In this document: positions 51,445-60,676 of the stretch, piece after piece
Layout of the letters: each line of letters starts with the position of its first letter
How positions within the stretch are numbered: position 1 is the first letter of the stretch
Origin: Agrobacterium tumefaciens
Lineage (GTDB): Bacteria; Pseudomonadota; Alphaproteobacteria; Rhizobiales; Rhizobiaceae
DNA: 64,000 bases
Direction: 5' to 3'
Assembly (NCBI RefSeq): GCF_013337285.1
Contig: NZ_SUPW01000001.1
Coordinates: 682,001-746,000 of the forward strand
Notes under the pieces: generated by a model
The model's input: the letters and a program-made list of their open reading frames with translations, nothing else
Told to the model about the DNA's origin: nothing
The model's database searches: none
Made by a program: the position numbers and the translations under genes

Positions 51445-53781
51445 ATGACGAACGTGCGGCGGGCGACTGCGGGCGATGAGCGGCCGTATGCCAAATTTTC
51501 TGATCTTGCGGCCTGGGGCGAGAAGCTCTCCAGCGACCTGATGGGTTTGATGAATGGCTCCGACCGCCCGGCGCCGCAGGTCGAGACGCTGCTGAAGCGG
51601 CTCATCCCCATTCTCATCCTCGCCTTTCTGGTCGTTGTTGCAGCCTCGCGCATGCTCGGCATCGTTGCCGAATACAGCCGCATGGAAGAGGCCGCCCGCC
51701 ACTCCACCGCACTCACCGCGCTCACCGCCAAGGCGGCCCTCGTCAACAACGGCACCGTCTTCACCTCGCAGGATCGCGCCCGGGCCGAGGCAAGCCTTGT
51801 CGCAGCATTGCCATCGGGCAGCCTTGCCGACGGCACCATGGTGCTGCTCTCCGGCAGCAATGGCCGGATTTTTGCCGGCGCCGGCAAGGAAGCGATGCTC
51901 TATATCGGCACGTCGCTTCCCGCCTTGCTTCCGGAAATCGCCATCGTACAGCGTTTTCCCGGCTCCCCCGGCACCATCGAGACCAATATCGACGGCCAAC
52001 AGCATTATGCGACGATGATACCCTTCGGCGACGACGGCGCGATGGTGATTGCGGCGCGCTCGCTGCAGCCGATACGCTCCTTCTGGCGCAGCGAAATCGC
52101 CATGAATGTCACGCTGTTTGCCGGCATCTCCTCGATCCTGCTCGTGGTGCTTTACGCCTACTACATGCAGGTGAAGCGCGCCCGCGACGCCGACGACATC
52201 TTCGCCGAATCCAACCTGCGGGTGGAAACGGCATTGTCGCGTGGCCGCTGCGGATTGTGGGATTTCGATCTTTCCTCGCGCCGCATGTTCTGGTCCGGCT
52301 CGCTTTACGAAATTCTGGGCATGCCGCCCAAAGCTGCACCACTGTCCTTTTCCGATGCTGCCCGGATGATGCATTCGGAAGACGGCAATCTCTACGAGCT
52401 TGCCCGTGCCGTCGGCTGCGGCAACCTGCGCCAGATCGACCAGATTTTCCGCATGCGCCACGCCAAGGGCCACTATGTCTGGCTGCGCGCCCGCGCCCAG
52501 GTCATTCGCACCAATAACGGCCCGCGCGTCATCGGCATCGCCATGGACGTCACCGAACAGCACCGCCTCGCCCAGCGTTACGCCGAGGCCGACCAGCGCC
52601 TTGCAGATGCGATCGAATCCACCTCGGAAGCCTTCGTGCTTTGGGACAAGAACGACCGTCTGGTGATGTGCAACACCCATTACCAGAAGGCTTATGGCCT
52701 GCCGGACAGCGTGCTGGTGGCCGGCACCGAAAAAAGCACCGTGCATGCGGCGGCGGCCCGCCCCGTGGTAGAGCGTCGCGTGGCCGATGCCGACCAGTCC
52801 GGTCTGTCGCGCACCACGGAAGTGCAGCTGGCCGACGAGCGCTGGCTGCAGATCAACGAACGCCGCACCCATGATGGCGGCCTTGTTTCCGTTGGCACCG
52901 ATATCTCGCTGCTCAAGCGCCATCAGGAACGGCTGCGCGATTCCGAACGCCGGCTGATGGCGACCATCGGCGACCTGTCCGCCTCCCAGCACAAGCTGGA
53001 GCGGCAGAAGACGGAGCTTTCCGACGCCAATGCCAATTACCTCGCCGAAAAAGAGCGCGCTCTGGCCGCCAACAGGGCGAAATCCGAATTCCTGGCCAAT
53101 ATGAGCCATGAGTTGCGCACGCCGCTCAACGCCATTCTCGGTTTTTCCGAAATCCTGCAGAACGAAATGTTCGGGCCGGTCGGTTCGCCGAAATATTCTG
53201 AGTATGCCCGCGATATCCATGACAGCGGCAAGCACTTGCTCAATGTCATCAACGATATTCTCGACATGTCGAAGATCGAGGCGGGCCATATGCGCATCAA
53301 CCGCGAGACCATCGATCTCGCACCACTGATCGAGGAAACGCTGCGTCTGACCGCCATTCAGGCCGAACAGAAGAACATCACCGTGCAGCAGAAGGTCTGC
53401 GCCGGACTGACCATGCAGGGCGACCGCCGCGCCATGAAGCAGATCATGCTCAACCTTCTGTCAAACGCCGTAAAATTCACCGGCGATGGCGGCCGCATCG
53501 CGCTGCGCACCCATGTGCATGAAGCCGCGATGATCCTCACCATCGCCGATACCGGCATCGGTATTCCAAGTCAGGCGCTGGAAAAGATCGGCCAGCCCTT
53601 TGAACAAGTGCAGAGCCAATATGCCAAAAGCCAGGGCGGCTCTGGTCTCGGGCTTGCGATTTCCCGCTCGCTTGTGAAGCTGCATGGGGGGACGATGAAG
53701 ATACGCTCCTGCGAGGGCCGGGGTACGGTGGTGACGATTATTATTCCGCATGCGGCGGGGCATTGTGGGACGGTGCATTGA
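51445..53781 (+). CDS. pleC: PleC-type cell-cycle histidine kinase/phosphatase
   Basis: A 778-residue membrane sensor kinase of the PdhS family. Two membrane segments (about residues 52-72 and 222-246) flank a periplasmic sensor. PAS-like domains follow (about 265-380 and 390-500). The histidine domain has MSHELRTPLNAILGFSEI with the phospho-His at about residue 555, and the family's VINDILDMSKIEAG. The ATPase domain shows LLSNAVKF, DTGIGIPSQ and GGSGLGLAI. PleC acts on the response regulator DivK and so steers CtrA. Gene order pepN-(AhpD)-pleC-glnE agrees with rhizobial pleC. A CtrA-like box lies 95 bp upstream. Confidence 0.85.
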   Translation: MTNVRRATAGDERPYAKFSDLAAWGEKLSSDLMGLMNGSDRPAPQVETLLKRLIPILILAFLVVVAASRMLGIVAEYSRMEEAARHSTALTALTAKAALVNNGTVFTSQDRARAEASLVAALPSGSLADGTMVLLSGSNGRIFAGAGKEAMLYIGTSLPALLPEIAIVQRFPGSPGTIETNIDGQQHYATMIPFGDDGAMVIAARSLQPIRSFWRSEIAMNVTLFAGISSILLVVLYAYYMQVKRARDADDIFAESNLRVETALSRGRCGLWDFDLSSRRMFWSGSLYEILGMPPKAAPLSFSDAARMMHSEDGNLYELARAVGCGNLRQIDQIFRMRHAKGHYVWLRARAQVIRTNNGPRVIGIAMDVTEQHRLAQRYAEADQRLADAIESTSEAFVLWDKNDRLVMCNTHYQKAYGLPDSVLVAGTEKSTVHAAAARPVVERRVADADQSGLSRTTEVQLADERWLQINERRTHDGGLVSVGTDISLLKRHQERLRDSERRLMATIGDLSASQHKLERQKTELSDANANYLAEKERALAANRAKSEFLANMSHELRTPLNAILGFSEILQNEMFGPVGSPKYSEYARDIHDSGKHLLNVINDILDMSKIEAGHMRINRETIDLAPLIEETLRLTAIQAEQKNITVQQKVCAGLTMQGDRRAMKQIMLNLLSNAVKFTGDGGRIALRTHVHEAAMILTIADTGIGIPSQALEKIGQPFEQVQSQYAKSQGGSGLGLAISRSLVKLHGGTMKIRSCEGRGTVVTIIIPHAAGHCGTVH

Positions 53782-53836
53782 GGGGATGTTGGGCGGAGCT
53801 TGCCACCTTGCAATAGGTTGCGGTTGTGCTCGCGAT

Positions 53837-53990
53837 ACCCCCCTCTGCCCTGCCGGGCATCTCCCCCTCAAGGGGGGAGATCGATATGCGGCACTCTTCA
53901 GCCCATCTCCAACGTTGCGAATGAGCGAGCGTTAGCTCCCAGCTGATCTCCCCCCTTGAGGGGGAGATGCCCGGCAGGGCAGAGGGGGGT
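53837..53990. repeat. 154-bp element with 46-bp perfect terminal inverted repeats
   Basis: The arms 53837-53882 and 53945-53990 are perfect reverse complements over 46 bp, starting ACCCCCCTCTGCCCTG and ending GGGCAGAGGGGGGT, with a 62-bp loop. It fills the gap between the convergent pleC and glnE genes. No other copy is visible in the window. Confidence 0.9.
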
Positions 53991-54010
53991 GAAGCCTCAC
54001 CCACCAACCC

Positions 54011-56980
54011 TTACCCCCCATTCTTCACCACCCCCACAAAAACCTTCCGCACCACCTTCGACAGCCGCTTCACCTCCCCCTCCAGCGTCGCGATGTCAGG
54101 GCAATCCCCCGCCCGGCAGACGAGGTCGATCAATCCAGCCGGCGCTTCCTTCGGATTGAAGGTGCCGTCGATACACAGCCGCACGATCTGCGATATCTCG
54201 GTATAAACGCCCATCGCCGCCATGCAGTCGTCGAACGCTTGCGGCTCCATCACGGGCGCGGCCAGCACCTGCAGCGCCTCAGCCGTGTTGCGGCCAGATT
54301 CATGCGCGGCAAGGCCTTTTACGGGGCCGACCAGCGCCAGGTATTGGGTGATGAATTCCAGATCAACCAAACCGCCATTGATAAGCTTGAAGTCCCAGAT
54401 GTTCTCCGGTGGCTTCTCCTGCTCGATGAGGTTTCGCATCTCCAGCACATCGGCCGAAACCTTGGCCACATCGCGTTTCTTTGACAGCACCGAAGCGATG
54501 ATGCTGCTTGCATCTTCCATCAGTGAGGCTTCGCCGCAGATCAGCCGGGCGCGGGAAAGCGCCATGTGCTCCCAGGTCCAGGCTTCCTCGCGCTGGTATT
54601 TCTCGAAGGCGGAAATACGCGTCGCCACCGGCCCCTTGTTGCCGGAAGGGCGAAGCCGCATGTCCACCTCGTAAAGCACGCCTTCCGCCGTTGGCGCAGA
54701 CAGTGCCGCGATCAGCCTTTGCGTGACGCGGGTGAAATAGCGCACCACATCGAGCGGCTTTGCACCGGTGGATTCCTGGGCGGCATCGTCATAATCGTAA
54801 AGCAGGATGAGATCGACATCCGAACCGGCGGTGAGTTCGAAGGAGCCGAGTTTGCCCATGCCCATGACGGCGACACGGCCGCCGGGATAAGGTCCATGCG
54901 CCGCTTCCATTTCCGCCAGCACGGCATTCAGTGCTGCCTCTATCACCAGATCGGCAAGATGGGTGAAAGCGCGGGCGGCGACCTCGCCACGGATCGCGCC
55001 GGTCAAAAGCCGAACACCGATCAGGAACCGCTGTTCGGCGGCGAAAATGCGCAGCCGGTCGAGAATATCCTCGTAATGGCGGGCATTGGAGAGGAAATTG
55101 CCCATACGATGGGCGAGATATTCGCGCGTCGGCACGTCGCTCATCAGCGCCGGGTCCAGCATGCCGTCGAAGACATGCGGGCGGGCGGCGATGATTTCGG
55201 CAAGACGCGGGGCCGACGACATGATCGTTACCAAGAGCGACAGAAGCGCCGGATTGTTGCCGAGCAGTGAAAACAGCTGGATGCCCGCCGGCAGGCCGGA
55301 GAGGAAATTGTCGAAGCGCAGCAGCGCCTCATCCGCCCGCTTGCTTTCGCCGAAGGCGCGCAGCAGGTCCGGCGTCAACTCCGTCAGCCGCTCACGCGCC
55401 TCTACCGATTGCGTCGCCCGGTAGCGGCCATTGTGCCAGGTGCGGATGACGCGGGAAATATCCTCAGGCCGCTCGAAGCCCAGCGTGGAGAGCGTCTTTA
55501 ACGTATCGGGATCGTCCTTCTGGCCGGTGAAGACCAGATTGCCGGTCTCGCCCGACAACTTCGTCTCCTGCTCGAACAGCGCCGAATAACGCCGCTCCAC
55601 CAACCGCAGCACCTCTTCCAGCTTCCCGGAAAAGGCCTTGGTATCGGCAAAACCGAGCATGAAGGCGATGCGCTTCAATTCCGTTTCAGTGTCCGGCAGC
55701 ACATGGGTCTGCTCGTCGCGCACCATCTGGATGCGATGCTCCACTTCGCGCAGGAACCAGTAGGCCTCAGTCAGGCTGTCACGCGTCTCGGCATCGATCC
55801 ATTTCGCTTCCGTCAGCGCCGCCAGCGCCTCCTCCGTTGCGCGGACCCTGAGCGGCGGCATGCGGCCGCCGGCAATCAGCTGCTGCGTCTGCGCGAAAAA
55901 TTCGATTTCGCGGATACCGCCGCGCCCGAGCTTGACGTTATGGCCCTTCACCGCAATGGCACCGTGGCCCTTATGCGCATGGATTTGCCGCTTGATGGAG
56001 TGGATATCGGCAATCGCCGCGTAATCGAGATATTTGCGGAAGATGAAGGGCGTCAGCTCACGCAGGAAGTTTTCACCCGCCTTGATGTCGCCCGCCACCG
56101 GCCGCGCCTTGATATAGGCGGCACGTTCCCAGTTCTGGCCCCTGCCCTCGTAATAAAGCAGCGCCGCTTCCACGGGAATCGCGAGCGGCGTCGAGCCGGG
56201 GTCGGGCCGCAGCCTGAGATCGGTGCGGAAGACATAACCATCCGCCGTGCGCTCCTGCATGATACGCACAAGACGGCGCATCATGCGTCCGAAATTCTCC
56301 GTTGCATCATAGGGGTCGTCGATGATGCCAGCCGTTGGTTCGAAGAACACGACCGCATCGATATCGGAAGAATAGTTGAGTTCGCGCGCGCCGAGCTTGC
56401 CCATGCCGAGAACGATCAGGCCGGAACCCTCGCTCGGCGCAGCGACGTTCTTCAGTTTCAGCTTGCCGCTTTCATGCGCGGAAAGCAGCAGGTGATCAAT
56501 GGCGGCGGAGAGCGATGCATCCGCCATCTCGCTCAGCCAGCGCGTGGTATCGCGGGCGGTGAAGATGCGTGCCAGATCGGCAAGGGCTGCCACGAAGGAG
56601 AGCCGCCGCTTGGCTACTCTCAACCGCGACATCACCTCGTTTTCGACGGGGACGCCGCCCTCTTGTCCAGGCTTCCAGCAATCGCGCGCGTCACGGATGA
56701 GATCGGTCAGCAACGGTGTGAGCGGCTTCGAAATCGCCAGTGTCAGCAGCCCCTCATCCGCTGAGGCCATGTCACGCAGATAGGGCGACAGGGTGAACGC
56801 TGCAGCGATAAAATCCTTCAGCGGGCTTTCGTCCGCCAGCAGCGCGGCCACCGCCGGCTCAACCTTGCCGATGTCCTTCAGCGTCGAAAGAACGGATTTC
56901 AGTTCCGTCTGCGTATAGGGGCGGATCACGCCCGGCAGAACCTCGCTCAGCCGCCTTTTGGCGTTTTGGGGTTTCGTCAC
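54011..56980 (-). CDS. glnE: Glutamine synthetase adenylyltransferase/deadenylase
   Basis: A 989-residue bifunctional enzyme that adenylylates glutamine synthetase to switch it off and removes the group to switch it on, in response to PII. It has two nucleotidyltransferase domains: GMGKLGARELNYSSDIDAVV near residue 200 (deadenylylation) and GMGKLGSFELTAGSDVDLIL near residue 700 (adenylylation), each with the acidic DxD metal pair, joined by helical linkers. Length is normal for rhizobial GlnE. It is convergent with pleC across a large palindrome. Confidence 0.97.
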   Translation of the reverse strand: MTKPQNAKRRLSEVLPGVIRPYTQTELKSVLSTLKDIGKVEPAVAALLADESPLKDFIAAAFTLSPYLRDMASADEGLLTLAISKPLTPLLTDLIRDARDCWKPGQEGGVPVENEVMSRLRVAKRRLSFVAALADLARIFTARDTTRWLSEMADASLSAAIDHLLLSAHESGKLKLKNVAAPSEGSGLIVLGMGKLGARELNYSSDIDAVVFFEPTAGIIDDPYDATENFGRMMRRLVRIMQERTADGYVFRTDLRLRPDPGSTPLAIPVEAALLYYEGRGQNWERAAYIKARPVAGDIKAGENFLRELTPFIFRKYLDYAAIADIHSIKRQIHAHKGHGAIAVKGHNVKLGRGGIREIEFFAQTQQLIAGGRMPPLRVRATEEALAALTEAKWIDAETRDSLTEAYWFLREVEHRIQMVRDEQTHVLPDTETELKRIAFMLGFADTKAFSGKLEEVLRLVERRYSALFEQETKLSGETGNLVFTGQKDDPDTLKTLSTLGFERPEDISRVIRTWHNGRYRATQSVEARERLTELTPDLLRAFGESKRADEALLRFDNFLSGLPAGIQLFSLLGNNPALLSLLVTIMSSAPRLAEIIAARPHVFDGMLDPALMSDVPTREYLAHRMGNFLSNARHYEDILDRLRIFAAEQRFLIGVRLLTGAIRGEVAARAFTHLADLVIEAALNAVLAEMEAAHGPYPGGRVAVMGMGKLGSFELTAGSDVDLILLYDYDDAAQESTGAKPLDVVRYFTRVTQRLIAALSAPTAEGVLYEVDMRLRPSGNKGPVATRISAFEKYQREEAWTWEHMALSRARLICGEASLMEDASSIIASVLSKKRDVAKVSADVLEMRNLIEQEKPPENIWDFKLINGGLVDLEFITQYLALVGPVKGLAAHESGRNTAEALQVLAAPVMEPQAFDDCMAAMGVYTEISQIVRLCIDGTFNPKEAPAGLIDLVCRAGDCPDIATLEGEVKRLSKVVRKVFVGVVKNGG

Positions 56981-57307
56981 CGTCTCTCTCCCTCTTGCCG
57001 CTTTCGCATCCGCACTCTTCTGCCTGCAGCTTTTTCAGGGACGGGCCGCTCCCCGCAAACCGTCCCGCCGCCGTCCTCTGCCGAAGCGTTTGGACGCATA
57101 GACTTGGCGTTGTAACAAATGCGAGGCGCTTTGCGATGAGGAAAACCGTTTTTGGCGACGTTTTCCAAGGCCGCGCCCCGGTTTTTCACTCGCAAGCGCA
57201 AGTCCCGGCACCACGTAATGTCTCCGCAATTGTGCCCACGTAGCGTCCTCCTCAACGAAACCCGACTCCCCGGTTTTCCAACGCTCAATGCTGCAACGGA
57301 TATGATC
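56981..57307. other. Divergent intergenic region between glnE and the MipA gene
   Basis: About 327 bp with no gene, repeat or operator that I can support. Open frames in it carry no family features. Confidence 0.5.
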
Positions 57308-58165
57308 ATGAAACAATTTTTTACGGTGAAATGGCAAAAGAACCTGCGTGCGATGGCATTGTGCCTTACAGCGCTGCCCATGGCGCAGATCATCTCTACG
57401 CCGGCTTTTGCCGCCGATATCGGCAAATCGGACAGGCTCGCCGATCCGCAGGGCAATTTCGACAATGCCCGCTACAGCAACTCCAGCGACTGGAAGATCA
57501 CACTCGGCGTCGGTGCGGCCTATGCCCCCAAATATGAAGGCTCCGACAAGCTGGAAGCCGGTGCCGTTCCGTTGGTCTCCGTGCAATATGGCGATACGCT
57601 GAGCATCGATTTCAGCGGCGCCACCGTCAATGTCCTGAACCAGAACGGTTTCCGACTGGGCATCAAGGGCGGCTGGGAAGCCGGACGTAAGGAGAAAGAC
57701 GACAAGAAGAACCTGCGTGGGATGGGCGACATCAAGGCGGGCGGCGTGGTCGGCGGCGTCATCGCTTATGGCATCGACCCCTTCGAAATCTACGCCAAGG
57801 TCGACAAGACCATTGGCGGCAGCGAAGGCCTGACGGCCACGGTCGGCGCGAGCGTCTCGCACAAGGTCGACCAGTTCATCCTCGGCGCGGACCTTTCCGC
57901 CACCTGGGCGGATGACAACCACATGAAATCCTATTTCGGCGTCACCTCGGCCCAATCCGCCCGCTCCGGCCTGCGCCGCTACGACGCCAAAGCCGGCTTC
58001 AAGCGCATCGACGCCAGCGCCTCGGTCTCTTACCTGATGACCGAGAACTGGACGATCACCGGAGCCGGCGGCGTCGGTTTCCTCCTGGGCGACGCCAAGG
58101 ACAGCCCGGTGGTGAAGAAGGACATACAGCCATTTGCGATGGTGGGCGTGGCCTATACGTTTTAA
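57308..58165 (+). CDS. MipA/OmpV outer-membrane protein
   Basis: A 285-residue outer-membrane beta-barrel protein of the MipA/OmpV family. A signal peptide (LRAMALCLTALPMAQIISTP, ending AFA-AD) is followed by alternating polar-apolar strands, with ITLGVGAAYAPKYEGSDKLE as the family start. The C-terminal GFLLGDAKDSPVVKK and VGVAYTF (final Phe) fit barrel assembly. In E. coli MipA bridges murein enzymes; this one's partner is unknown. The ATGs at 57302 and 57308 are both possible. It is convergent with the sensor kinase gene. Confidence 0.88.
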   Translation: MKQFFTVKWQKNLRAMALCLTALPMAQIISTPAFAADIGKSDRLADPQGNFDNARYSNSSDWKITLGVGAAYAPKYEGSDKLEAGAVPLVSVQYGDTLSIDFSGATVNVLNQNGFRLGIKGGWEAGRKEKDDKKNLRGMGDIKAGGVVGGVIAYGIDPFEIYAKVDKTIGGSEGLTATVGASVSHKVDQFILGADLSATWADDNHMKSYFGVTSAQSARSGLRRYDAKAGFKRIDASASVSYLMTENWTITGAGGVGFLLGDAKDSPVVKKDIQPFAMVGVAYTF

Positions 58166-58226
58166 GGCTTATCTGAACCGTTCGGCGGGGATACCCTTCC
58201 CCGCCAGATACGCTTGTTGACGATCC

Positions 58227-59636
58227 TCAGCGGCTATTGCCGGGAAACACCATCGAAACCGTCAGTCCCGGACAGGCGGCATTCGATGCATCGGTGTCCG
58301 ACAGCACCAGCGAACCGCCATGCAGTTCCATCACCGCCTCTACCAGAGAGAGACCAAGGCCGGTGCCGGGTTTGGAGCGGCTTTCATCCAGCCGCACGAA
58401 ACGTTTCAGCACCTCACCGCGCTTGTCGGCGGGAATGCCGGGGCCATGATCGGCAACGGACAGCACGATTGCTTCTTCTTCTCTCGCCAGACGAACGACG
58501 AGTTTCTTGTCGCCTTCGCCTTCGCAGGCATATTTCATGGCGTTGTCGATGAGGTTCGATAGGGCCTGGCCGATCAGCTCGCGGTTGCCCTGCACCGAAA
58601 GTCCGGGCGCTATCTGGGTTTCCAGCACAAGGCCGGCATCTTCGGCCACCGGCTCGTAAAGCTCGGCGCTGTCTGCGGCGATTGCCGAGACGTCCACATC
58701 GGTCATTTCGGCGGCGATCGAACCAGCCTCGACGCGGGAGATCATCAACAGCGCGTTGAAGGTGCGGATGAGCTGGTCCGATTCGGCGATAATGCCCTCG
58801 AGTGCTGAGCGCCGTTTGGTTTCGTCATCGTCGTCCAATGCTGCGGCAGCCTTGTTGCGCAGCCGGGTCAGCGGTGTCTTCAGGTCGTGGGCGATATTGT
58901 CGGAAACCTGCCGCAAGCCTTCGTTCAGTTTTTCGATGCGGCCGAGCATGGCATTGAGCGAGCCGGACAGCCGGTCGAACTCATCTCCCGAGCGGCCCTG
59001 CGGCAGGCGCTGGGAAAGATCGCCGGCCATGATCTTCTTGGTCGCCGCCGACATGCGGTCGATGCGTTTCAGCGCATTGCGGCCGATGCCGAACCAGATG
59101 AGCAGCGCGCCGCCGCTCATGATGGCCAGCGCCACCATCAGCGCATTGCGCACCAGCGCCCGGAACTTGGTCGGCTCGCCAAGATCGCGGCCGATCAGAA
59201 TGCGCAGGCCATTATCCAGCAGGAATATATTGGCGGTGGCGAGATGCTGCACGCTGTCGCCGCTTTCGGAATAACGCTCGTAACGGAAGGGGAAACCAGT
59301 CCAGCCTTCCTTGTCGAAGATGCCGGGCTGCACGGAGGCAACGTTGCCGGCGAGGATTTCGCCATTCGGCCCGGCAATGACGTAGAGGCTCGCGCCCGGC
59401 TGGCGGGCGCGGCGCTCCATCATCCGCAGCAGCGGATTGATGCCGCCACGATTATAGATGCGCTGTACATCCGAGACTTCCTGTAGCACCGCGTCGCGCG
59501 TCTGCTGGTTCAGCAGCTTTTCGGAAAGGGCGGTGACGTAAAACACGAGAAAGGCGGCGCAGAGCGCGAATAAAAGGATATAGAGCGCCGAGAGGCGCAC
59601 CGCGGTCGACCGGAACAATATTCTGAGGCGGGCCAT
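58227..59636 (-). CDS. Sensor histidine kinase of an OmpR-type two-component system
   Basis: A 469-residue inner-membrane kinase. Two membrane segments (about residues 14-36 and 165-187) frame a periplasmic sensor region, followed by a HAMP domain. The H-box DNIAHDLKTPLTRLRN, the N-box LSNLIDNAMKYA, DHGPGIPADKRGE and GTGLGLSLVEAVM are all present. The ATG at 59636 begins MARLRILFRS. A TTG nine bases upstream is also possible and would nearly touch the response regulator stop. Together with the upstream regulator and degP it forms a cluster that suggests envelope-stress sensing, but the signal is unknown. Confidence 0.92.
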   Translation of the reverse strand: MARLRILFRSTAVRLSALYILLFALCAAFLVFYVTALSEKLLNQQTRDAVLQEVSDVQRIYNRGGINPLLRMMERRARQPGASLYVIAGPNGEILAGNVASVQPGIFDKEGWTGFPFRYERYSESGDSVQHLATANIFLLDNGLRILIGRDLGEPTKFRALVRNALMVALAIMSGGALLIWFGIGRNALKRIDRMSAATKKIMAGDLSQRLPQGRSGDEFDRLSGSLNAMLGRIEKLNEGLRQVSDNIAHDLKTPLTRLRNKAAAALDDDDETKRRSALEGIIAESDQLIRTFNALLMISRVEAGSIAAEMTDVDVSAIAADSAELYEPVAEDAGLVLETQIAPGLSVQGNRELIGQALSNLIDNAMKYACEGEGDKKLVVRLAREEEAIVLSVADHGPGIPADKRGEVLKRFVRLDESRSKPGTGLGLSLVEAVMELHGGSLVLSDTDASNAACPGLTVSMVFPGNSR

Positions 59637-59645
59637 TTTCGGCAA

Positions 59646-60323
59646 TCAGCCCTCGTCCTTCATCATGTAACCGGCACCGCGAATGGTCTTCAGCAGCGGC
59701 TTTTCGAAGTCCTTCTCAATCTTCGAGCGCAGGCGCGAGACATGTACGTCGATCACATTGGTCTGCGGGTCGAAATGATAATCCCAGACGTTTTCCAGCA
59801 GCATGGTGCGGGTCACCACCTGACCGGCATTTTTCATCAGATATTCCAGCAGGCGGAATTCGCGCGGCTGCAGCAGGATTTCCTTACCTCCGCGACGCAC
59901 ATCATGCGACAGGCGGTCGAGTTCGAGATCTCCGACCCGGTAGACCATGTCCTGCTCGGGCTTGCCCTTGCGGCGGCCAAGCACCTCGATGCGGGCGAGC
60001 AATTCGGAAAAGGCATAGGGCTTCGGCAGATAGTCATCGCCGCCGGCGCGCAGGCCCGTCACGCGGTCATCCACCTGTCCCAGCGCGGAAAGGATAAGAA
60101 CCGGCGTCTCGATGCCGCGGCGGCGCAGCTCGCTGATGACGGAAAGCCCGTCACGGCGCGGCAACATGCGGTCGATCACCATCACGTCGTAAGAATTTTC
60201 GCAGCCCATGAACAGGCCGCTCTCACCGTCGCTCGCGTGATCGGCGACGATCCCGGCTTCGCGGAACGCCTTGGTCATATAGGCCGCAGCCTCGAGGTCG
60301 TCTTCAATGACAAGAATCTTCAT
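59646..60323 (-). CDS. OmpR-family response regulator
   Basis: A 225-residue regulator. The receiver domain has KILVIEDDLEAAAYM at the start, phospho-acceptor D51 in DVMVIDRMLPRRDG, and the lysine in YLPKPYAFSELLAR. The C-terminal winged helix includes LLQPREFRLLEYLMKNAGQV and NVIDVHVSRLRSKIEK, the recognition helix region. It ends KTIRGAGYMM. The ATG at 60323 starts the fold. It is translated just before the sensor kinase gene. It lies downstream of degP on the same strand, separated by a RIME-like repeat, a layout known from related rhizobia. Confidence 0.95.
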   Translation of the reverse strand: MKILVIEDDLEAAAYMTKAFREAGIVADHASDGESGLFMGCENSYDVMVIDRMLPRRDGLSVISELRRRGIETPVLILSALGQVDDRVTGLRAGGDDYLPKPYAFSELLARIEVLGRRKGKPEQDMVYRVGDLELDRLSHDVRRGGKEILLQPREFRLLEYLMKNAGQVVTRTMLLENVWDYHFDPQTNVIDVHVSRLRSKIEKDFEKPLLKTIRGAGYMMKDEG

Positions 60324-60676
60324 GTGCGGGACAATAGCGCCCTCGCCCTTTTCCGCACAACCGGAAAGAGATGCGACAGACATTTCCTGGGCCTTGTTTT
60401 CCATGAGGTTTCCTCCGCGATGCTGCTTGGACCGGCGTTGCGGGTCCTTATCTTCTCCCCGCAGGGGAGAAGATGGCCCGAAGGGTCGGATGAGGGGGCA
60501 AGCGTGCGGTCTATCGCTGCCCTTGCCCCCTCATCCCGCTGCCGCGACCTTCTCCCCCTCGGGGAGAAGAAACAAGCGGCGCTCGCTCACTCCATATGCT
60601 TTGTCTCGTCCTTGAGACGAAACATATTCAGTGGCCATGCCGGCTCCCTAAGGAACCGACATCGCCTTTCTATTTA
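60324..60676. other. Intergenic region between degP and the response regulator
   Basis: 353 bp. It holds the 120-bp palindromic element at 60451-60570. The rest shows no gene. Confidence 0.6.
60451..60570. repeat. 120-bp palindromic intergenic element, copy 2 (RIME-like)
   Basis: It starts TCTTCTCCCCGCAGGGGAG and ends CCCCTCGGGGAGAAGA, with the same length and internal GGGTCGGATGAGGGGGC block as the copy at 29341-29460. It sits between degP and the two-component genes. Confidence 0.82.

Noticed and set aside
51337-53289. A 650-codon frame antisense to pleC
   Set aside because: Composition-driven antisense frame. The sense frame has all kinase motifs in order.
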